A stretch of DNA of 64,000 nucleotides from Selenomonas sp. oral taxon 920 (GCF_001717585.1 NZ_CP017042.1:1263001-1327000), one strand, 5' to 3'. Counted from the stretch's first letter, positions 18,756 to 28,250 are shown. Made by a program: numbers and translations. Notes: generated from the letters alone by a model not told the origin.

Positions 18756-19949
18756 TCAGTGCATCATTGGATGCTCCGCCGCAATCATCGTATAAAAGAC
18801 CAGTGTCCCAAGGCCGTACCCCGTCAGCATAATAATCCCCATTGGAATCGCTGTATGATCACCCGCGATCCCAACCACGGGCATCATGCACGCGCCGAGC
18901 AGCATGGAAAAGCAGCCAATGAGTGCCGATGCACTGCCGGCGTTCTTTCCCTGCCGCGAAAGCGCAAGCGAAAAGCTCGCTGCCCCCATCACAGAGAACG
19001 GAACAACCGTAAGAAAGAGCAGGAGGACGATGACGGCGAGCGGTGCAGAGAAATAAAATCCTGCGAGCAGCAGCGTACTCCCAATCAGCGGTACGAACAC
19101 CGCATATTTCAACATGATGATATCCGGTACACGCCCCGCAAGACGTGCGGGGAGAACCCCGGCGAGCAGCAGTCCCGTGCCAATCACGGCAAAGATCATG
19201 CTGTAGCCCTGCGGCGAGACGGCATAGATATTTTGAAAAACGAATGAGGAACCCGAGAGATAGGAGAAGAATGCCCCGAACACGAAGCATTGGAGGAGAC
19301 AGTGCCCGAGAAAATAACGATCGCGCAGAAGCGTCGGGAAGTTTTTCAATGAATCCGTCACGTTCGCACTGCGCTGCTCACGCGGCAGTGTCTCCTGATA
19401 GATGAGTGTCGCACCTGCAAGAAATACGCCGATGACCGTGAGGAGCACAAAGGTCGTGCGCCAATCGGCAAAGAGCAGGATCTGCCCGCCGATGACAGGT
19501 GCGATGATCGGCGCAAAGCCGTTCACCATCATGAGAATCGCGAAAAATCGTGTCAGCTCCGCCCCCTCGCAGACATCGCGCGCAATCGCACGCGCAATGA
19601 CAATGCCGCTCGCCCCCGCAAAGCCCGCGCAGAAGCGGAAGAAAAGGAAGAGATAAATATCCTCGGCAAGTACACAGCCGAGTGTCGCACCAATGAACAC
19701 GAGCATCCCGATGAAGAGCGGAATCCGCCGCCCGTGGAGATCGCTCAGAGGCCCTGCGAGAATCTGACCGAGTGCCATGCCGAGCGTCGTCATCGTCAGT
19801 GTCAGCTGGACGAGCGATGTCGAGACACCAAAATCCGTCTGCACCTCGGGCAATGCCGGCAGATACATATCCGTCGAGAGCGGCGCAATTGCCGTCATCA
19901 CGCCGAGAAAGATCGTCAGCCAGAGCCGCGTGCGCCGTGTCATTGCCAT
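18756..19949 (-). CDS. Bcr/CflA-type multidrug MFS transporter
   Basis: About 397 residues with 12 predicted membrane helices, a proton-driven exporter of the drug:H+ antiporter-1 family. It opens with LWLTIFLGVMTAIAPLSTDM and YLPALPEVQ, a hallmark of the Bcr/CflA group, and has the loop motif GPLSDLHGRRIPLFIG. The ATG at 19949 follows AGGGGG at 5 bp. It starts 13 bp after the ThrE-like gene, so the two export functions are probably co-transcribed. The substrate cannot be read from sequence. Confidence 0.9.
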   Translation of the reverse strand: MAMTRRTRLWLTIFLGVMTAIAPLSTDMYLPALPEVQTDFGVSTSLVQLTLTMTTLGMALGQILAGPLSDLHGRRIPLFIGMLVFIGATLGCVLAEDIYLFLFFRFCAGFAGASGIVIARAIARDVCEGAELTRFFAILMMVNGFAPIIAPVIGGQILLFADWRTTFVLLTVIGVFLAGATLIYQETLPREQRSANVTDSLKNFPTLLRDRYFLGHCLLQCFVFGAFFSYLSGSSFVFQNIYAVSPQGYSMIFAVIGTGLLLAGVLPARLAGRVPDIIMLKYAVFVPLIGSTLLLAGFYFSAPLAVIVLLLFLTVVPFSVMGAASFSLALSRQGKNAGSASALIGCFSMLLGACMMPVVGIAGDHTAIPMGIIMLTGYGLGTLVFYTMIAAEHPMMH

Positions 19950-19962
19950 AAAATCCCCCTGT

Positions 19963-21231
19963 TTACGATTTTCCTTCGCAGCATTCCTCCGTGCAGGATA
20001 TACCATCTTTCTTCTTGCGGTTCATCAGCCATGCCTTGACCGTCTCCCAGATCGCCGTTGCGATGACGATCCCCGCTGCAATCGAAACGGCATAGAGGAA
20101 CGTCTTGATCCCCTGCGTTCCAAATTTCTCCCAGTCGGCAGCGACGGCGTAGAACATCGTGCGGTAGAGCGAGCCGCCCGGCACCATCGCAATCACACCG
20201 ATGATGAGAAAGATCGTCGCGGGCGATTTGTAGATGCGCGCCAAAATTTCCGCAGCAATCGTTGCAAAGACCGCCCCCGCAAAGTAGCCTGCAAACTCGT
20301 TCCATCCCATTGCCACAAAGAGCATCGTGAATCCCCACGCGCCCATGCAGACCACCGCCCCCATGACAGCGTCCTTGAAGTGGCCGTGCCAGAGCAGATG
20401 AAAGCAAAAGCCGCCGACAAACGAGGTCAGGAGATAGACCCATCCCGTCGTCTCAAAGGCGATGAGTGTCCCCGTCGCGCTGAATGCAAACCCCGTTGCA
20501 ATGAGGAGGCTAAGGATGAATGCCTCTGCACTCTTGATGAGCCCTGATATTGTCTCCTGATTGAACATATCACGGATCGAGTTCATGAGGGCAAGCCCCG
20601 GGATGACAGGCATGATATTGCCCATGTTGATTGCGGCGGGATGAATGTCCAGACCAAAATACATGAACGAGTTCGCGAGCATTCCCCCGACAAAGCTGAG
20701 CAGAACGAGACCAAAATATGGATTCAGCTTCGTCTGCGCAAGCAGATGCTGCAGAAGACGCAGGAGCACGCCCACGATGCCCGCACAGACGGCATCATCG
20801 AAACGCCCGCCAAAGAACGCAGAGAAACTCGCAGCAATCAGTGCCCAGTAGAACAGGGATGCCTTGAGTGAGATCACCTCCATCGTGTCGATCTCCCGAA
20901 TGCGTTTTTTGATTTCATCCGAGGTCATGGGATGGGCGCAGATCTCGCGTGAAAGCTGATTCAGAGCCTTGAGCCGCTGAAAGTCGAAATTTTGCCCGGG
21001 CACACGGCGCATCTGCGTAAGCACGCCGATGTCCTCCCCACGCAGCGTCACAACAATGCTGGTCGTAATGACCATCACGTCCACATGGCGCACGCCGTAG
21101 GCACGGCAGATGAAGTTGATCGTGCGCTCCACGCGGCTGACCTCCGCCCCCGTCACAAGCATACGCTGCCCGATGTCAATTGCGCGTTCAAGGATATTGT
21201 TGATATTAATTCTTGCAGTTTCATTGATCAT
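19963..21231 (-). CDS. ThrE-like threonine/serine exporter family protein
   Basis: A single chain carrying both halves of the ThrE family (DUF1212 then the ThrE_2-type domain), about 422 residues. The cytoplasmic N-terminal part contains the conserved TGAEVSRVERTINFICRAYG; about ten hydrophobic segments follow (for example IGNIMPVIPGLALMNSIRDM-type and VIAMVPGGSLYRTMF loops). The family exports threonine and serine. The start is uncertain: ATGs at 21231 and 21240 and a GTG at 21270 are possible and none has a clear ribosome site; TATAAC just upstream suggests a short leader. Confidence 0.85.
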   Translation of the reverse strand: MINETARININNILERAIDIGQRMLVTGAEVSRVERTINFICRAYGVRHVDVMVITTSIVVTLRGEDIGVLTQMRRVPGQNFDFQRLKALNQLSREICAHPMTSDEIKKRIREIDTMEVISLKASLFYWALIAASFSAFFGGRFDDAVCAGIVGVLLRLLQHLLAQTKLNPYFGLVLLSFVGGMLANSFMYFGLDIHPAAINMGNIMPVIPGLALMNSIRDMFNQETISGLIKSAEAFILSLLIATGFAFSATGTLIAFETTGWVYLLTSFVGGFCFHLLWHGHFKDAVMGAVVCMGAWGFTMLFVAMGWNEFAGYFAGAVFATIAAEILARIYKSPATIFLIIGVIAMVPGGSLYRTMFYAVAADWEKFGTQGIKTFLYAVSIAAGIVIATAIWETVKAWLMNRKKKDGISCTEECCEGKS

Positions 21232-21282
21232 AATGAACATAGTTATAGCAGACTGTGCGGTCTTTGTCACGTCTTTTCATAG

Positions 21283-21317
21283 AAAAAGAGCAAAGCCCCA
21301 TGTGGAAGCCCTGCTCT
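21283..21317 (-). terminator. Terminator of glmS
   Basis: The minus strand forms AGAGCA...TGCTCT with an inner GGGCTT/GGGCTTT region and is followed by TTTTT, 14 bp after the glmS stop. Confidence 0.8.
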
Positions 21318-21331
21318 CGATATGATTTGAT

Positions 21332-23161
21332 TTATTCGACCGTAACAGATTTTGCGAGATTACGCGGCTTGTCCACATCGCAGCCGCGCGTGATCGCGGC
21401 ATAGTAGGCGAGCAGCTGCAGCGGAATGACGGATAGAATCGGCATGATGAACTCATCTGCCACCGGGACGTGCATGACATGATCGACGTATTTCTCGAGT
21501 TCCGTATCGCCCTGCGCCGCGATGCCGATGACGACCGCATCGCGCGCCTTGACCTCCTTGATGTTGGAAAGCGTCTTTTCGTATACACTGCGTTGCGTTG
21601 CAAGCGCGATGACGGGAACCCCCTCAACAATCAGTGCGAGTGTACCGTGCTTCAGCTCACCTGCGGCATACGCTTCCGCATGGATATAGGAAATCTCTTT
21701 GAGTTTCAGTGCCCCCTCAAGCGAGACGGCGTAGTCCAGACCGCGCCCAATGTAGAAGACATCTTCGTTAAAGCCGTACTGCTTTGCAAAGGTCTTGATC
21801 GGGTCGACATCGGACAGAATCTCCGAGATCTGCGCCGGAATCTCATGCAGCTGCGCGACGAGTTTCGCCGTGCGCTCCGCAGGAATCGTTCCCTTGATCT
21901 CCGCCATATAGAGCGCGAGCATAAAGAAAAGGACAAGCTGCGTTGTATACGCCTTCGTCGATGCGACGGCGATCTCGGGGCCAGCCCACGTATAGGCGAC
22001 CTGATCTGCCTCACGTGCGACGGAGGAACCAACCACATTTGTAATCGCAAGGGTCTTTGCCCCGCGCCGTTTTGACTCCTTGAGCGCAGCGAGCGTATCG
22101 CTCGTCTCACCCGACTGCGACACCACGATCAGAAGTGTGTGCTCATCGACGATCGGATCACGATAGCGGAACTCGGAGGCGACATCCACCTCAACGAGAA
22201 CGCGTGCCAGCTTCTCGATGTAGTACTTGCCCACAAGTCCCGCGTGGTATGCCGTGCCGCAGGCAACGATATATATCTTGTTGAACGAGTTCAGATAGTC
22301 TGCATCCCATGCAAGCTCCTCAAAAGAGACGGCCTTTCTGTCGCCCGCAATGCGCTGACTCATTGTGTCGCGCACCGCCTTTGGCTGCTCGTTGATCTCC
22401 TTCAGCATGAAGTGCTCATAGCCGCCCTTCTCCGCTGCCTCGGCATTCCATGTGACCTCAAATACCTTCTTCGGCACGGGCGCACCGAGATGGTTTGTTA
22501 CCTCGACTGTATCCTTGCGCACGATGGCAAGCTCTCCATCACCCAAAATATAGGTGCGCCGCGTCTTGGAGATGATCGCAGGAATATCCGATGCAATGAA
22601 GTTTTCACCCTCTCCAAGTCCGATGATGAGTGGGTTGTCCTGCTTTGTGCACAGCAGCAGATCGGGATGGCGGCGACTCATAAAGGTGAGCGCATACGAG
22701 CCCTCAATCCGCTCCAGAACCGCACGTACAGCGGCGACGAAATCCCCGCTGTAGACCTCTTCCAAGAGGTGAACAACAACCTCTGTATCCGTCTCGGATT
22801 TGAATACATGCCCCTTTGCGATCAGCTCTTCCTTCAGCGAGAGATAGTTCTCGATGATGCCGTTGTGCACGACGGCAAAGTCACCGTGACAGTCCGTATG
22901 CGGATGCGAGTTGACATCCGACGGACGCCCGTGCGTCGCCCAACGTGTATGACCGATGCCGAGGCTGCCGACTGGCACATTCCCCTTGATCTTGTCACGC
23001 AGCGCAGCAAGACGTCCCACGCTCTTCTCCACACGAATCACACCGTCGTTGTAGACAGCGATCCCCGCTGAGTCATAGCCGCGGTACTCCAGCTTCGAGA
23101 GACCGTCGAGCAGGAACTCCGCTGCTTGACGATCTCCGACATAACCAACAATTCCACACAT
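21332..23161 (-). CDS. glmS: Glutamine-fructose-6-phosphate aminotransferase
   Basis: Makes glucosamine-6-phosphate for peptidoglycan and lipopolysaccharide. The 609-residue protein starts MCGIVGYVG, so Cys2 is the N-terminal nucleophile after Met removal; LEYRGYDSAGIAV follows. Two SIS sugar-phosphate isomerase domains occupy the C-terminal part (YIVACGTAYHAGL, SQSGETSDTLAAL, and the end KPRNLAKSVTVE). Its leader is a glmS ribozyme, so expression should be shut off by its own product. Confidence 0.98.
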   Translation of the reverse strand: MCGIVGYVGDRQAAEFLLDGLSKLEYRGYDSAGIAVYNDGVIRVEKSVGRLAALRDKIKGNVPVGSLGIGHTRWATHGRPSDVNSHPHTDCHGDFAVVHNGIIENYLSLKEELIAKGHVFKSETDTEVVVHLLEEVYSGDFVAAVRAVLERIEGSYALTFMSRRHPDLLLCTKQDNPLIIGLGEGENFIASDIPAIISKTRRTYILGDGELAIVRKDTVEVTNHLGAPVPKKVFEVTWNAEAAEKGGYEHFMLKEINEQPKAVRDTMSQRIAGDRKAVSFEELAWDADYLNSFNKIYIVACGTAYHAGLVGKYYIEKLARVLVEVDVASEFRYRDPIVDEHTLLIVVSQSGETSDTLAALKESKRRGAKTLAITNVVGSSVAREADQVAYTWAGPEIAVASTKAYTTQLVLFFMLALYMAEIKGTIPAERTAKLVAQLHEIPAQISEILSDVDPIKTFAKQYGFNEDVFYIGRGLDYAVSLEGALKLKEISYIHAEAYAAGELKHGTLALIVEGVPVIALATQRSVYEKTLSNIKEVKARDAVVIGIAAQGDTELEKYVDHVMHVPVADEFIMPILSVIPLQLLAYYAAITRGCDVDKPRNLAKSVTVE

Positions 23162-23184
23162 AAAAATACCTCCTGACCGATAAT

Positions 23185-23349
23185 AAATAAATCGCTCAGG
23201 GATTTCGCTCCATCTGCAGCTTTGTCCACGAGGTCACCCCCATGATTTGACCACAGACTCTCGACAGAGCGTGCCGGAAGGCATCCGCTGACGGCTCGAC
23301 AACCTTCTCCTCGTCCTCTGAAATACAATTCTATTCCAGAGCCAGCGCT
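23185..23349 (-). ncRNA. glmS ribozyme (glucosamine-6-phosphate riboswitch)
   Basis: The minus-strand leader contains conserved blocks in the right order: AGCGCTGG (cleavage expected between A23349 and G23348), GACGAGGAGAAGGTTGTCGAG, and GCGGATGCCTTCCGGC, followed by the closing pairs down to GAGCGAAATCCCTGAGCGAT. This matches the glmS ribozyme core known from Firmicutes. Glucosamine-6-phosphate acts as cofactor for self-cleavage, leading to mRNA decay. The 3' boundary is approximate. Confidence 0.93.
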
Positions 23350-23378
23350 AAGAAAAATTCTTTTTCATAATATGAAAT

Positions 23379-23403
23379 CCCTGTGTATCAACGATACACA
23401 GGG
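23379..23403 (-). terminator. Hairpin after the radical SAM gene
   Basis: A perfect 11-bp inverted repeat CCCTGTGTATC/GATACACAGGG with a 3-nt loop sits 27 bp past the stop of the radical SAM gene and just upstream of the glmS ribozyme. The T tract is poor (ATTTCAT), so it may be a weak terminator or a 3' stabiliser. Confidence 0.6.
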
Positions 23404-23430
23404 ACATTCTATCCGATCTTACACGAGAAG

Positions 23431-24708
23431 TCAATTATTTACATAGTGGCTGAAACTGCCGATCACAAGCTGCGTGAACTCTCTGTGCAGCTGATCCATA
23501 AACACCTTTGTTCCAACGGGTTCGCCTGCCATCTCCGGCATTGTCCGCAGAAAGAGCGTCGGATCGATGTTCAAATTCCGCATCTGAATCATCTGGACGG
23601 GCAGTGCACGAAAGAACTCCTGCCACGCGGCCAGTTCCTCCGCGCGGTCTGTAAAGCCCGGGAAGTGGAGCAAGTTCAGCGACACATAGACACCGTGATC
23701 GAGCGCATAGCGCAGCGACTCCTTTACATTGTCCAGCGGATAGCTTGCACGGTAATACGCGTTATAACTTTCATCGCGTGCACTGATGATGGAGACACGC
23801 AGCGAATCCAGCCCTGCGTCCACGATTTTCTTTATCCCCTCGGGAAAACCCGCGTTCGAATTCATATTGATCTGTCCGCGCGCGGTGACGTCACGAATCT
23901 TTCGGATCCCCTCGGCGATACGGTCGGCGGCAAGCGACGGCTCGCCCTCACATCCCTGCCCGAAGCTGATAATGCCGTCGGGAGCAAGCGAGAGATGATA
24001 GATGCCGACCTCGGCAATCTCCTCCGCCGTTGGAGAAAATGTAATGCGCTCCTGCGGTGAGGGACAGCACTCCGAACTCTGGAGCGAGATGCAGCCAAGA
24101 CAGTTCGCATTGCACACGGGCGACGTCGGCACACCGCATTCCCAACGTCTATAAAACAGATTCTGTGCCGTCAGGCAGTGATAGTTCAGCGAGCATCTGC
24201 CCACCTGTTCCACAATACGGTTGTTCGGGAGATCCTTCATCGTACGCCGCACAAGCTTTTTCAATTCCTTGCCGTTGTAGTTGGCAGGATCCCACTTTTC
24301 ATTCTCATCCGTGTAGACGGCGGCAACGCATAGTTCCCCACGATGCGAAACAACGGCAGTATAGCCATAGAGCGGCAGCGGTGCGGCACCATCGGCACGA
24401 ACAAAGGCGGGCAGATGCGTGCGCGTATAGCCTTGCGGCAGGATCGCAGCGATCGCCGTCCCCGCAATGCGCTTCTCCACTCCGTCTGCCGTCTGTCCCA
24501 CAGCAGTGTGTTCGGGCATAAACATGAGATCGGCACTCTCGGGCAGTGGAATGAGATCGTCGGGACGAAGCGGAACATTCTCCGCACCGATGCGGCCGAG
24601 CGCACACATCCCCTCCGCCGTACGGATATTTCCGTTCTTGTCGGCGTAGACCGCCGTGATCTCGTCGCTGTGTCTATGCGGACGTGCCGCCTTCTGATTG
24701 GGTTTCAT
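23431..24708 (-). CDS. Radical SAM protein of unknown function
   Basis: 425 residues. A 4Fe-4S radical SAM motif CNANCLGC (C-x3-C-x2-C) sits near residue 193, followed by a strand containing GIISFGQGCEGEPSL that fits the SAM-binding GGE-like motif, and DSLRVSIIS later in the barrel. The first ~185 residues form a separate domain I do not recognise, with CSLNYHC just before the barrel. The ATG overlaps the end of pth by 35 bp, so it is translated as part of the uppP-pth unit. The reaction is unknown; no partner peptide or maturation target is visible. Confidence 0.8.
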   Translation of the reverse strand: MKPNQKAARPHRHSDEITAVYADKNGNIRTAEGMCALGRIGAENVPLRPDDLIPLPESADLMFMPEHTAVGQTADGVEKRIAGTAIAAILPQGYTRTHLPAFVRADGAAPLPLYGYTAVVSHRGELCVAAVYTDENEKWDPANYNGKELKKLVRRTMKDLPNNRIVEQVGRCSLNYHCLTAQNLFYRRWECGVPTSPVCNANCLGCISLQSSECCPSPQERITFSPTAEEIAEVGIYHLSLAPDGIISFGQGCEGEPSLAADRIAEGIRKIRDVTARGQINMNSNAGFPEGIKKIVDAGLDSLRVSIISARDESYNAYYRASYPLDNVKESLRYALDHGVYVSLNLLHFPGFTDRAEELAAWQEFFRALPVQMIQMRNLNIDPTLFLRTMPEMAGEPVGTKVFMDQLHREFTQLVIGSFSHYVNN

Positions 24709-25297
24709 GACTCCCCTTTTGTTTCTCTTTCTTCTTGTGCGGATTGTACTTGTTCATTGCAAGGTCCACACCATCCGTCACGATACACTCCACCGCAGGG
24801 AGGAGGTAGTCGATTGCCTCTCGAATTTTCGGCGCATCCTCCGACGAAAACGGCGCAAGTACATGGTTGATAACTGTCCATCCTGCGGGCGGACGGCCAA
24901 TCCCAATGCGCACGCGCGGAAAATCCTCACTGCCCGCATGGGCAAGAATGGACTTGATGCCGTTGTGTCCTCCCGAGCCGCCCTTCTTACGAATCCGCAC
25001 CGTCCCCGACGGGATGTCCATATCGTCATGCACGACGATCAGATCTTCTGTATCGAGTTTATAGTAGGAAAGCATGGGGCCGAGTGCCTCACCGCTGTTG
25101 TTCATATAGGTAAGCGGCTTTACGAGGAATACTTTTTCTCCGCCAATCCGCACCTCCGTCACGGAGGAGAAAAAATCTTCCTTCCATACGGGTGCATTCA
25201 GTCGCACTGCAAGTGCATCCACGAGCATAAAGCCGACATTGTGCTTCGTTGCGGCATACTCTGCTCCTGGATTACCGAGTCCTGCAATGATTTTCAT
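24674..25297 (-). CDS. pth: Peptidyl-tRNA hydrolase
   Basis: Releases tRNA from prematurely dropped peptidyl-tRNA. It starts MKIIAGLGNPGAEYAATKHN with catalytic His19/20 region and Asn; PLTYMNNSG and HDDMDIPSG are the family signatures, with GGHNGIKSI after them. At 207 residues it has a slightly long basic tail (HKKKEKQKG). It lies 3 bp downstream of uppP. Confidence 0.96.
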   Translation of the reverse strand: MKIIAGLGNPGAEYAATKHNVGFMLVDALAVRLNAPVWKEDFFSSVTEVRIGGEKVFLVKPLTYMNNSGEALGPMLSYYKLDTEDLIVVHDDMDIPSGTVRIRKKGGSGGHNGIKSILAHAGSEDFPRVRIGIGRPPAGWTVINHVLAPFSSEDAPKIREAIDYLLPAVECIVTDGVDLAMNKYNPHKKKEKQKGSHETQSEGGTSA

Positions 25298-25300
25298 ATC

Positions 25301-26146
25301 TTACTCCTTCGTCGGATCGCCGACCGCGAAGAGATAGGCGAGCACGACGATGCCAAGCGCAATGCGATACCAGCCGAACGCCGTAAAATCGTTGCGCTTG
25401 ATGTAGCGCAGAAGGAATTGGATCGAGAGAATCGACACAACGAACGCCGTCACCATGCCGATGCCGAGGATCATGAGCTCCGTCCCCGTGTAGTTCCATC
25501 CGAATTTCACGAGTTTCAAAAAGGATGCGCCGAACATAACGGGAATCGCAAGGAAAAATGTAAATTCCGTTGCCACATAACGGCTCGCGCCAAAAATGAT
25601 GCCGCCGAGAATCGTTGCACCTGAGCGGCTTGTACCCGGAACAAGCGAGAGTACCTGAAACATGCCGATGATGAACGCTGTGCGGTAGTCGAGCTTTATC
25701 AGGTTTTCCACGCGCGGCGTACGCCGCTTATTCCAGCGCTCGACCACAATGAAGAGCACGCCGTAGAGAATCAACATTGCAGCGACCACAGGTGCGTTCA
25801 TAAAATGCTCTTCCATATATTTATTGAATGCAAGCCCGATCACGGCAGCGGGCAGGCAGGCAACAATGACCTTGCCCCAAAGGTCAAAGGTCTCACGCCG
25901 CTCCGCCTCCGACTTGCTCTTTAGAAACGGGTTGAGCTTTTCAAGGTTCAGCACCACAACAGCGAGAATCGCACCGAGCTGGATCACCACGAGGAACATA
26001 TCCATAAATGCTGTCGAGACATCGAGACGAATGAACTCATCGACGAGAATCATATGCCCCGTACTCGATACGGGCAGCCACTCCGTCAGCCCCTCCACAA
26101 TGCCCAGAATGACGACCTTCAATAGCTCCATCAATGAAATATCCAC
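25301..26146 (-). CDS. uppP: Undecaprenyl-diphosphatase (BacA type)
   Basis: Integral membrane phosphatase that recycles the undecaprenyl carrier for peptidoglycan and O-antigen synthesis. It has the signature [20 protein letters not shown] and a second motif [12 protein letters not shown], plus about eight hydrophobic helices. I chose a GTG at 26146 (281 residues) because GGAGGAG lies about 10 bp before it; the ATG at 26131 would leave the ribosome site 25 bp away. Confidence 0.95.
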   Translation of the reverse strand: MDISLMELLKVVILGIVEGLTEWLPVSSTGHMILVDEFIRLDVSTAFMDMFLVVIQLGAILAVVVLNLEKLNPFLKSKSEAERRETFDLWGKVIVACLPAAVIGLAFNKYMEEHFMNAPVVAAMLILYGVLFIVVERWNKRRTPRVENLIKLDYRTAFIIGMFQVLSLVPGTSRSGATILGGIIFGASRYVATEFTFFLAIPVMFGASFLKLVKFGWNYTGTELMILGIGMVTAFVVSILSIQFLLRYIKRNDFTAFGWYRIALGIVVLAYLFAVGDPTKE

Positions 26147-26180
26147 AGTTAATATGCTCCTCCTCTGTAAAATCCCGCCT

Positions 26181-26189
26181 ATTATAGCA
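26181..26189 (-). promoter_or_regulatory. Extended -10 promoter of uppP-pth-radical SAM
   Basis: The minus strand reads TGCTATAAT, an extended -10 element with a perfect TATAAT (26186-26181), about 35 bp before the uppP start. No good -35 is seen. Confidence 0.65.
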
Positions 26190-26221
26190 CAGTTCCCGCG
26201 TTTCTGCACGGATGTTCAAAG

Positions 26222-26243
26222 AAAAAAGGCTGCCGAAGCAGCC
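26222..26243 (-). terminator. Terminator of gdhA
   Basis: Minus-strand hairpin GGCTGC-TTCG-GCAGCC followed by T6, 20 bp after the gdhA stop; a stable UUCG tetraloop. Confidence 0.93.
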
Positions 26244-26263
26244 CATGTTCAAACGATATTCGA

Positions 26264-27613
26264 TTACACCAGACCGTGTGCGAGCATCACATCCGCAACC
26301 TTTACAAACGCCGTGATGTTCGCGCCCGCGACGAGATCGTCAGGATCTGCATAGAGCTCCGCATTCTTCTTCGCATCGCGGTAGATATGTGACATGATCT
26401 TGCGAAGACGCTTGTCCACCTTCTCAAAGGTCCACTGACGACGTTCGGAGTTCTGCGACATCTCAAGTGCGGAGGTTGCAACACCGCCCGCATTTGCTGC
26501 CTTTGCCGGTGCAAAGAGCACCTTGTGGCTCTGGAAGTATGCAATCGCATCGAGCGTCGACGGCATATTTGCACCCTCACCGACCGCCTGCACGCCATTC
26601 GCAACGAGCAGCTTTGCAGACTCCAGATCAATCTCCCCCTGCGTCGCGCACGGGAGTGCGATATCACACTTCACCGACCAGACCCCAGTGCAGCCTTCAT
26701 GATACTCGGCATGCGGGTGCGTCGCCGCATACTCCTTGATGCGCGCACGCCGAATCTCCTTGATATCCTTGACCGCCGCGAGATCGATTCCGTCGGGATC
26801 GTAGATGTAACCGTTCGAGTCGGAGCAGGTCACGACCTTTGCCCCGAACTCCTGCGCCTTTTCGATCGCATAGATCGCGACGTTGCCTGCGCCCGAGACG
26901 ACGATCGTCTTACCCGCGAGGTCGATGCCCTTCGCCGCAAGCATATCCTGCACGAAGTAGAGAAGCCCGTAGCCCGTCGCCTCCGTACGCGCAAGACTGC
27001 CCCAGTAATCCGTGCGCTTGCCCGTCAGGACGCCTGCATCATACGAGTCACGGATGCGCTTGTATTGCCCGAAGAGATAACCGATCTCGCGTCCGCCGAC
27101 ACCGATATCGCCCGCCGGAACATCCACGTTCGGCCCGATATGGCGATAGAGTTCCGTCATAAAGCTTTGGCAGAACTTCATGACTTCGTTGTCGCTGCGT
27201 CCGTGCGGGTCGAAGTCCGAGCCGCCCTTTCCGCCGCCGATCGGCAGACCCGTCAGTGCGTTCTTGAACACCTGCTCGAACGCGAGGAACTTCAGAATGT
27301 CGAGTGTCACGCTCGGATGGAAGCGCAGGCCCCCCTTATAGGGACCGAGTGTGCTCGACATCTGCACACGAAATCCACGGTTGATCTGGATCTCGCCCTT
27401 ATCGTCCACCCACGGCACACGGAATGTGATGATGCGGTCAGGCTCGATCATAGACTCCAGAATCTTGTGTGCCTTGTACTCGGGATGCTTCTCCAATAGC
27501 GGAACAACGGAGGTCAGAACCTCGGAGACCGTATTCTTGAAATGTGTTTGATCCGGATCACGCTTTGCTACCAGATCGAGAATATCATCAACATACTGTT
27601 TCATTTCAGACAT
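26264..27613 (-). CDS. gdhA: Glutamate dehydrogenase
   Basis: Reductive amination of 2-oxoglutarate to glutamate. At 449 residues it is the hexameric bacterial type. The substrate site PIGGGKGGSDFDPHG contains the catalytic lysine, PAGDIGVGGREIG follows, and the Rossmann motif VSGAGNVAIYA binds the nucleotide; NAD versus NADP preference is not settled from sequence. GGGAGG lies 8 bp before the ATG. It stands alone between terminators. Confidence 0.96.
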   Translation of the reverse strand: MSEMKQYVDDILDLVAKRDPDQTHFKNTVSEVLTSVVPLLEKHPEYKAHKILESMIEPDRIITFRVPWVDDKGEIQINRGFRVQMSSTLGPYKGGLRFHPSVTLDILKFLAFEQVFKNALTGLPIGGGKGGSDFDPHGRSDNEVMKFCQSFMTELYRHIGPNVDVPAGDIGVGGREIGYLFGQYKRIRDSYDAGVLTGKRTDYWGSLARTEATGYGLLYFVQDMLAAKGIDLAGKTIVVSGAGNVAIYAIEKAQEFGAKVVTCSDSNGYIYDPDGIDLAAVKDIKEIRRARIKEYAATHPHAEYHEGCTGVWSVKCDIALPCATQGEIDLESAKLLVANGVQAVGEGANMPSTLDAIAYFQSHKVLFAPAKAANAGGVATSALEMSQNSERRQWTFEKVDKRLRKIMSHIYRDAKKNAELYADPDDLVAGANITAFVKVADVMLAHGLV

Positions 27614-27731
27614 TATAATTCCTCCCTCTGTTTGCCCGATGACTGTTCAACGGAACGTGACTGAGTATAGCATATAGCACAGAGTTTTGTATAGGGATTA
27701 TGGGCATGAATACAATATGCACTGCAAATAC

Positions 27732-27765
27732 AAAAAAGAGGTTCCTGCAAAAACCTAGGAACCTC
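27732..27765 (-). terminator. Terminator of the walJ-htrA-rlmH operon
   Basis: Minus-strand GAGGTTCCT...AGGAACCTC stem of 9 bp with a 10-nt loop, followed by T6, just after the rlmH stop. Confidence 0.92.
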
Positions 27766-27770
27766 CTAAT

Positions 27771-28250
27771 TTACAAATGATATGGTTCTCCCTTGCTGAT
27801 TTTGAATGCACGATAGATTTGCTCCATCAGAAAGAGACGGATCAGTTGATGTGGGAACGTAAAGTGTGAGAAGGAAAGGCGAAGATCGGCACACCGACGC
27901 ACCTCATCTGACAGCCCGAAGGGACCGCCGATGAGAAAGGTGATATGACTCTTGCCCTCAACAGCAAGGCGGTCAATCTTTGCTGCAAGTTCCTCTGAGG
28001 ACAGCTCCGCACCGCCCACATCGAGGACGATGAGATATGCATCCTGGGGCACCTGCATCAAAAGGCGCTCCCCCTCGCGGCGGATGGTCTCTGCCTTTTC
28101 CGCTGCCGAAGGTTTGTCCTTCATGCGTTCCTCACCAATCTCAATCGTACGCAAATCGGCATAGGGACGCAGACGCTTTTCATACTCCGCAATCCCCTCA
28201 CGCAGGTACTTTTCCTTTATCTTTCCTGCGCAGACGATTGTGATCTTCAC
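27771..28250 (-). CDS. rlmH: 23S rRNA pseudouridine-1915 N3-methyltransferase
   Basis: SPOUT-class methyltransferase acting on helix 69 of 23S rRNA in assembled ribosomes. The 159 residues include the knot motifs VLDVGGAELSSEELA, FLIGGPFGL and LSFSHFTFPHQL with the C-terminal YHL ending typical of RlmH. Overlaps the protease gene by 4 bp. Confidence 0.96.
   Translation of the reverse strand: MKITIVCAGKIKEKYLREGIAEYEKRLRPYADLRTIEIGEERMKDKPSAAEKAETIRREGERLLMQVPQDAYLIVLDVGGAELSSEELAAKIDRLAVEGKSHITFLIGGPFGLSDEVRRCADLRLSFSHFTFPHQLIRLFLMEQIYRAFKISKGEPYHL

Noticed and set aside
23038-23328. 96-codon frame across the glmS leader
   Set aside because: It lies on the ribozyme and runs into glmS in another frame; the RNA structure explains the sequence.
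27614-27770. Promoter of gdhA (TATACT near 27665)
   Set aside because: A -10-like box exists but no matching -35 at 16-18 bp, so not listed as a feature.
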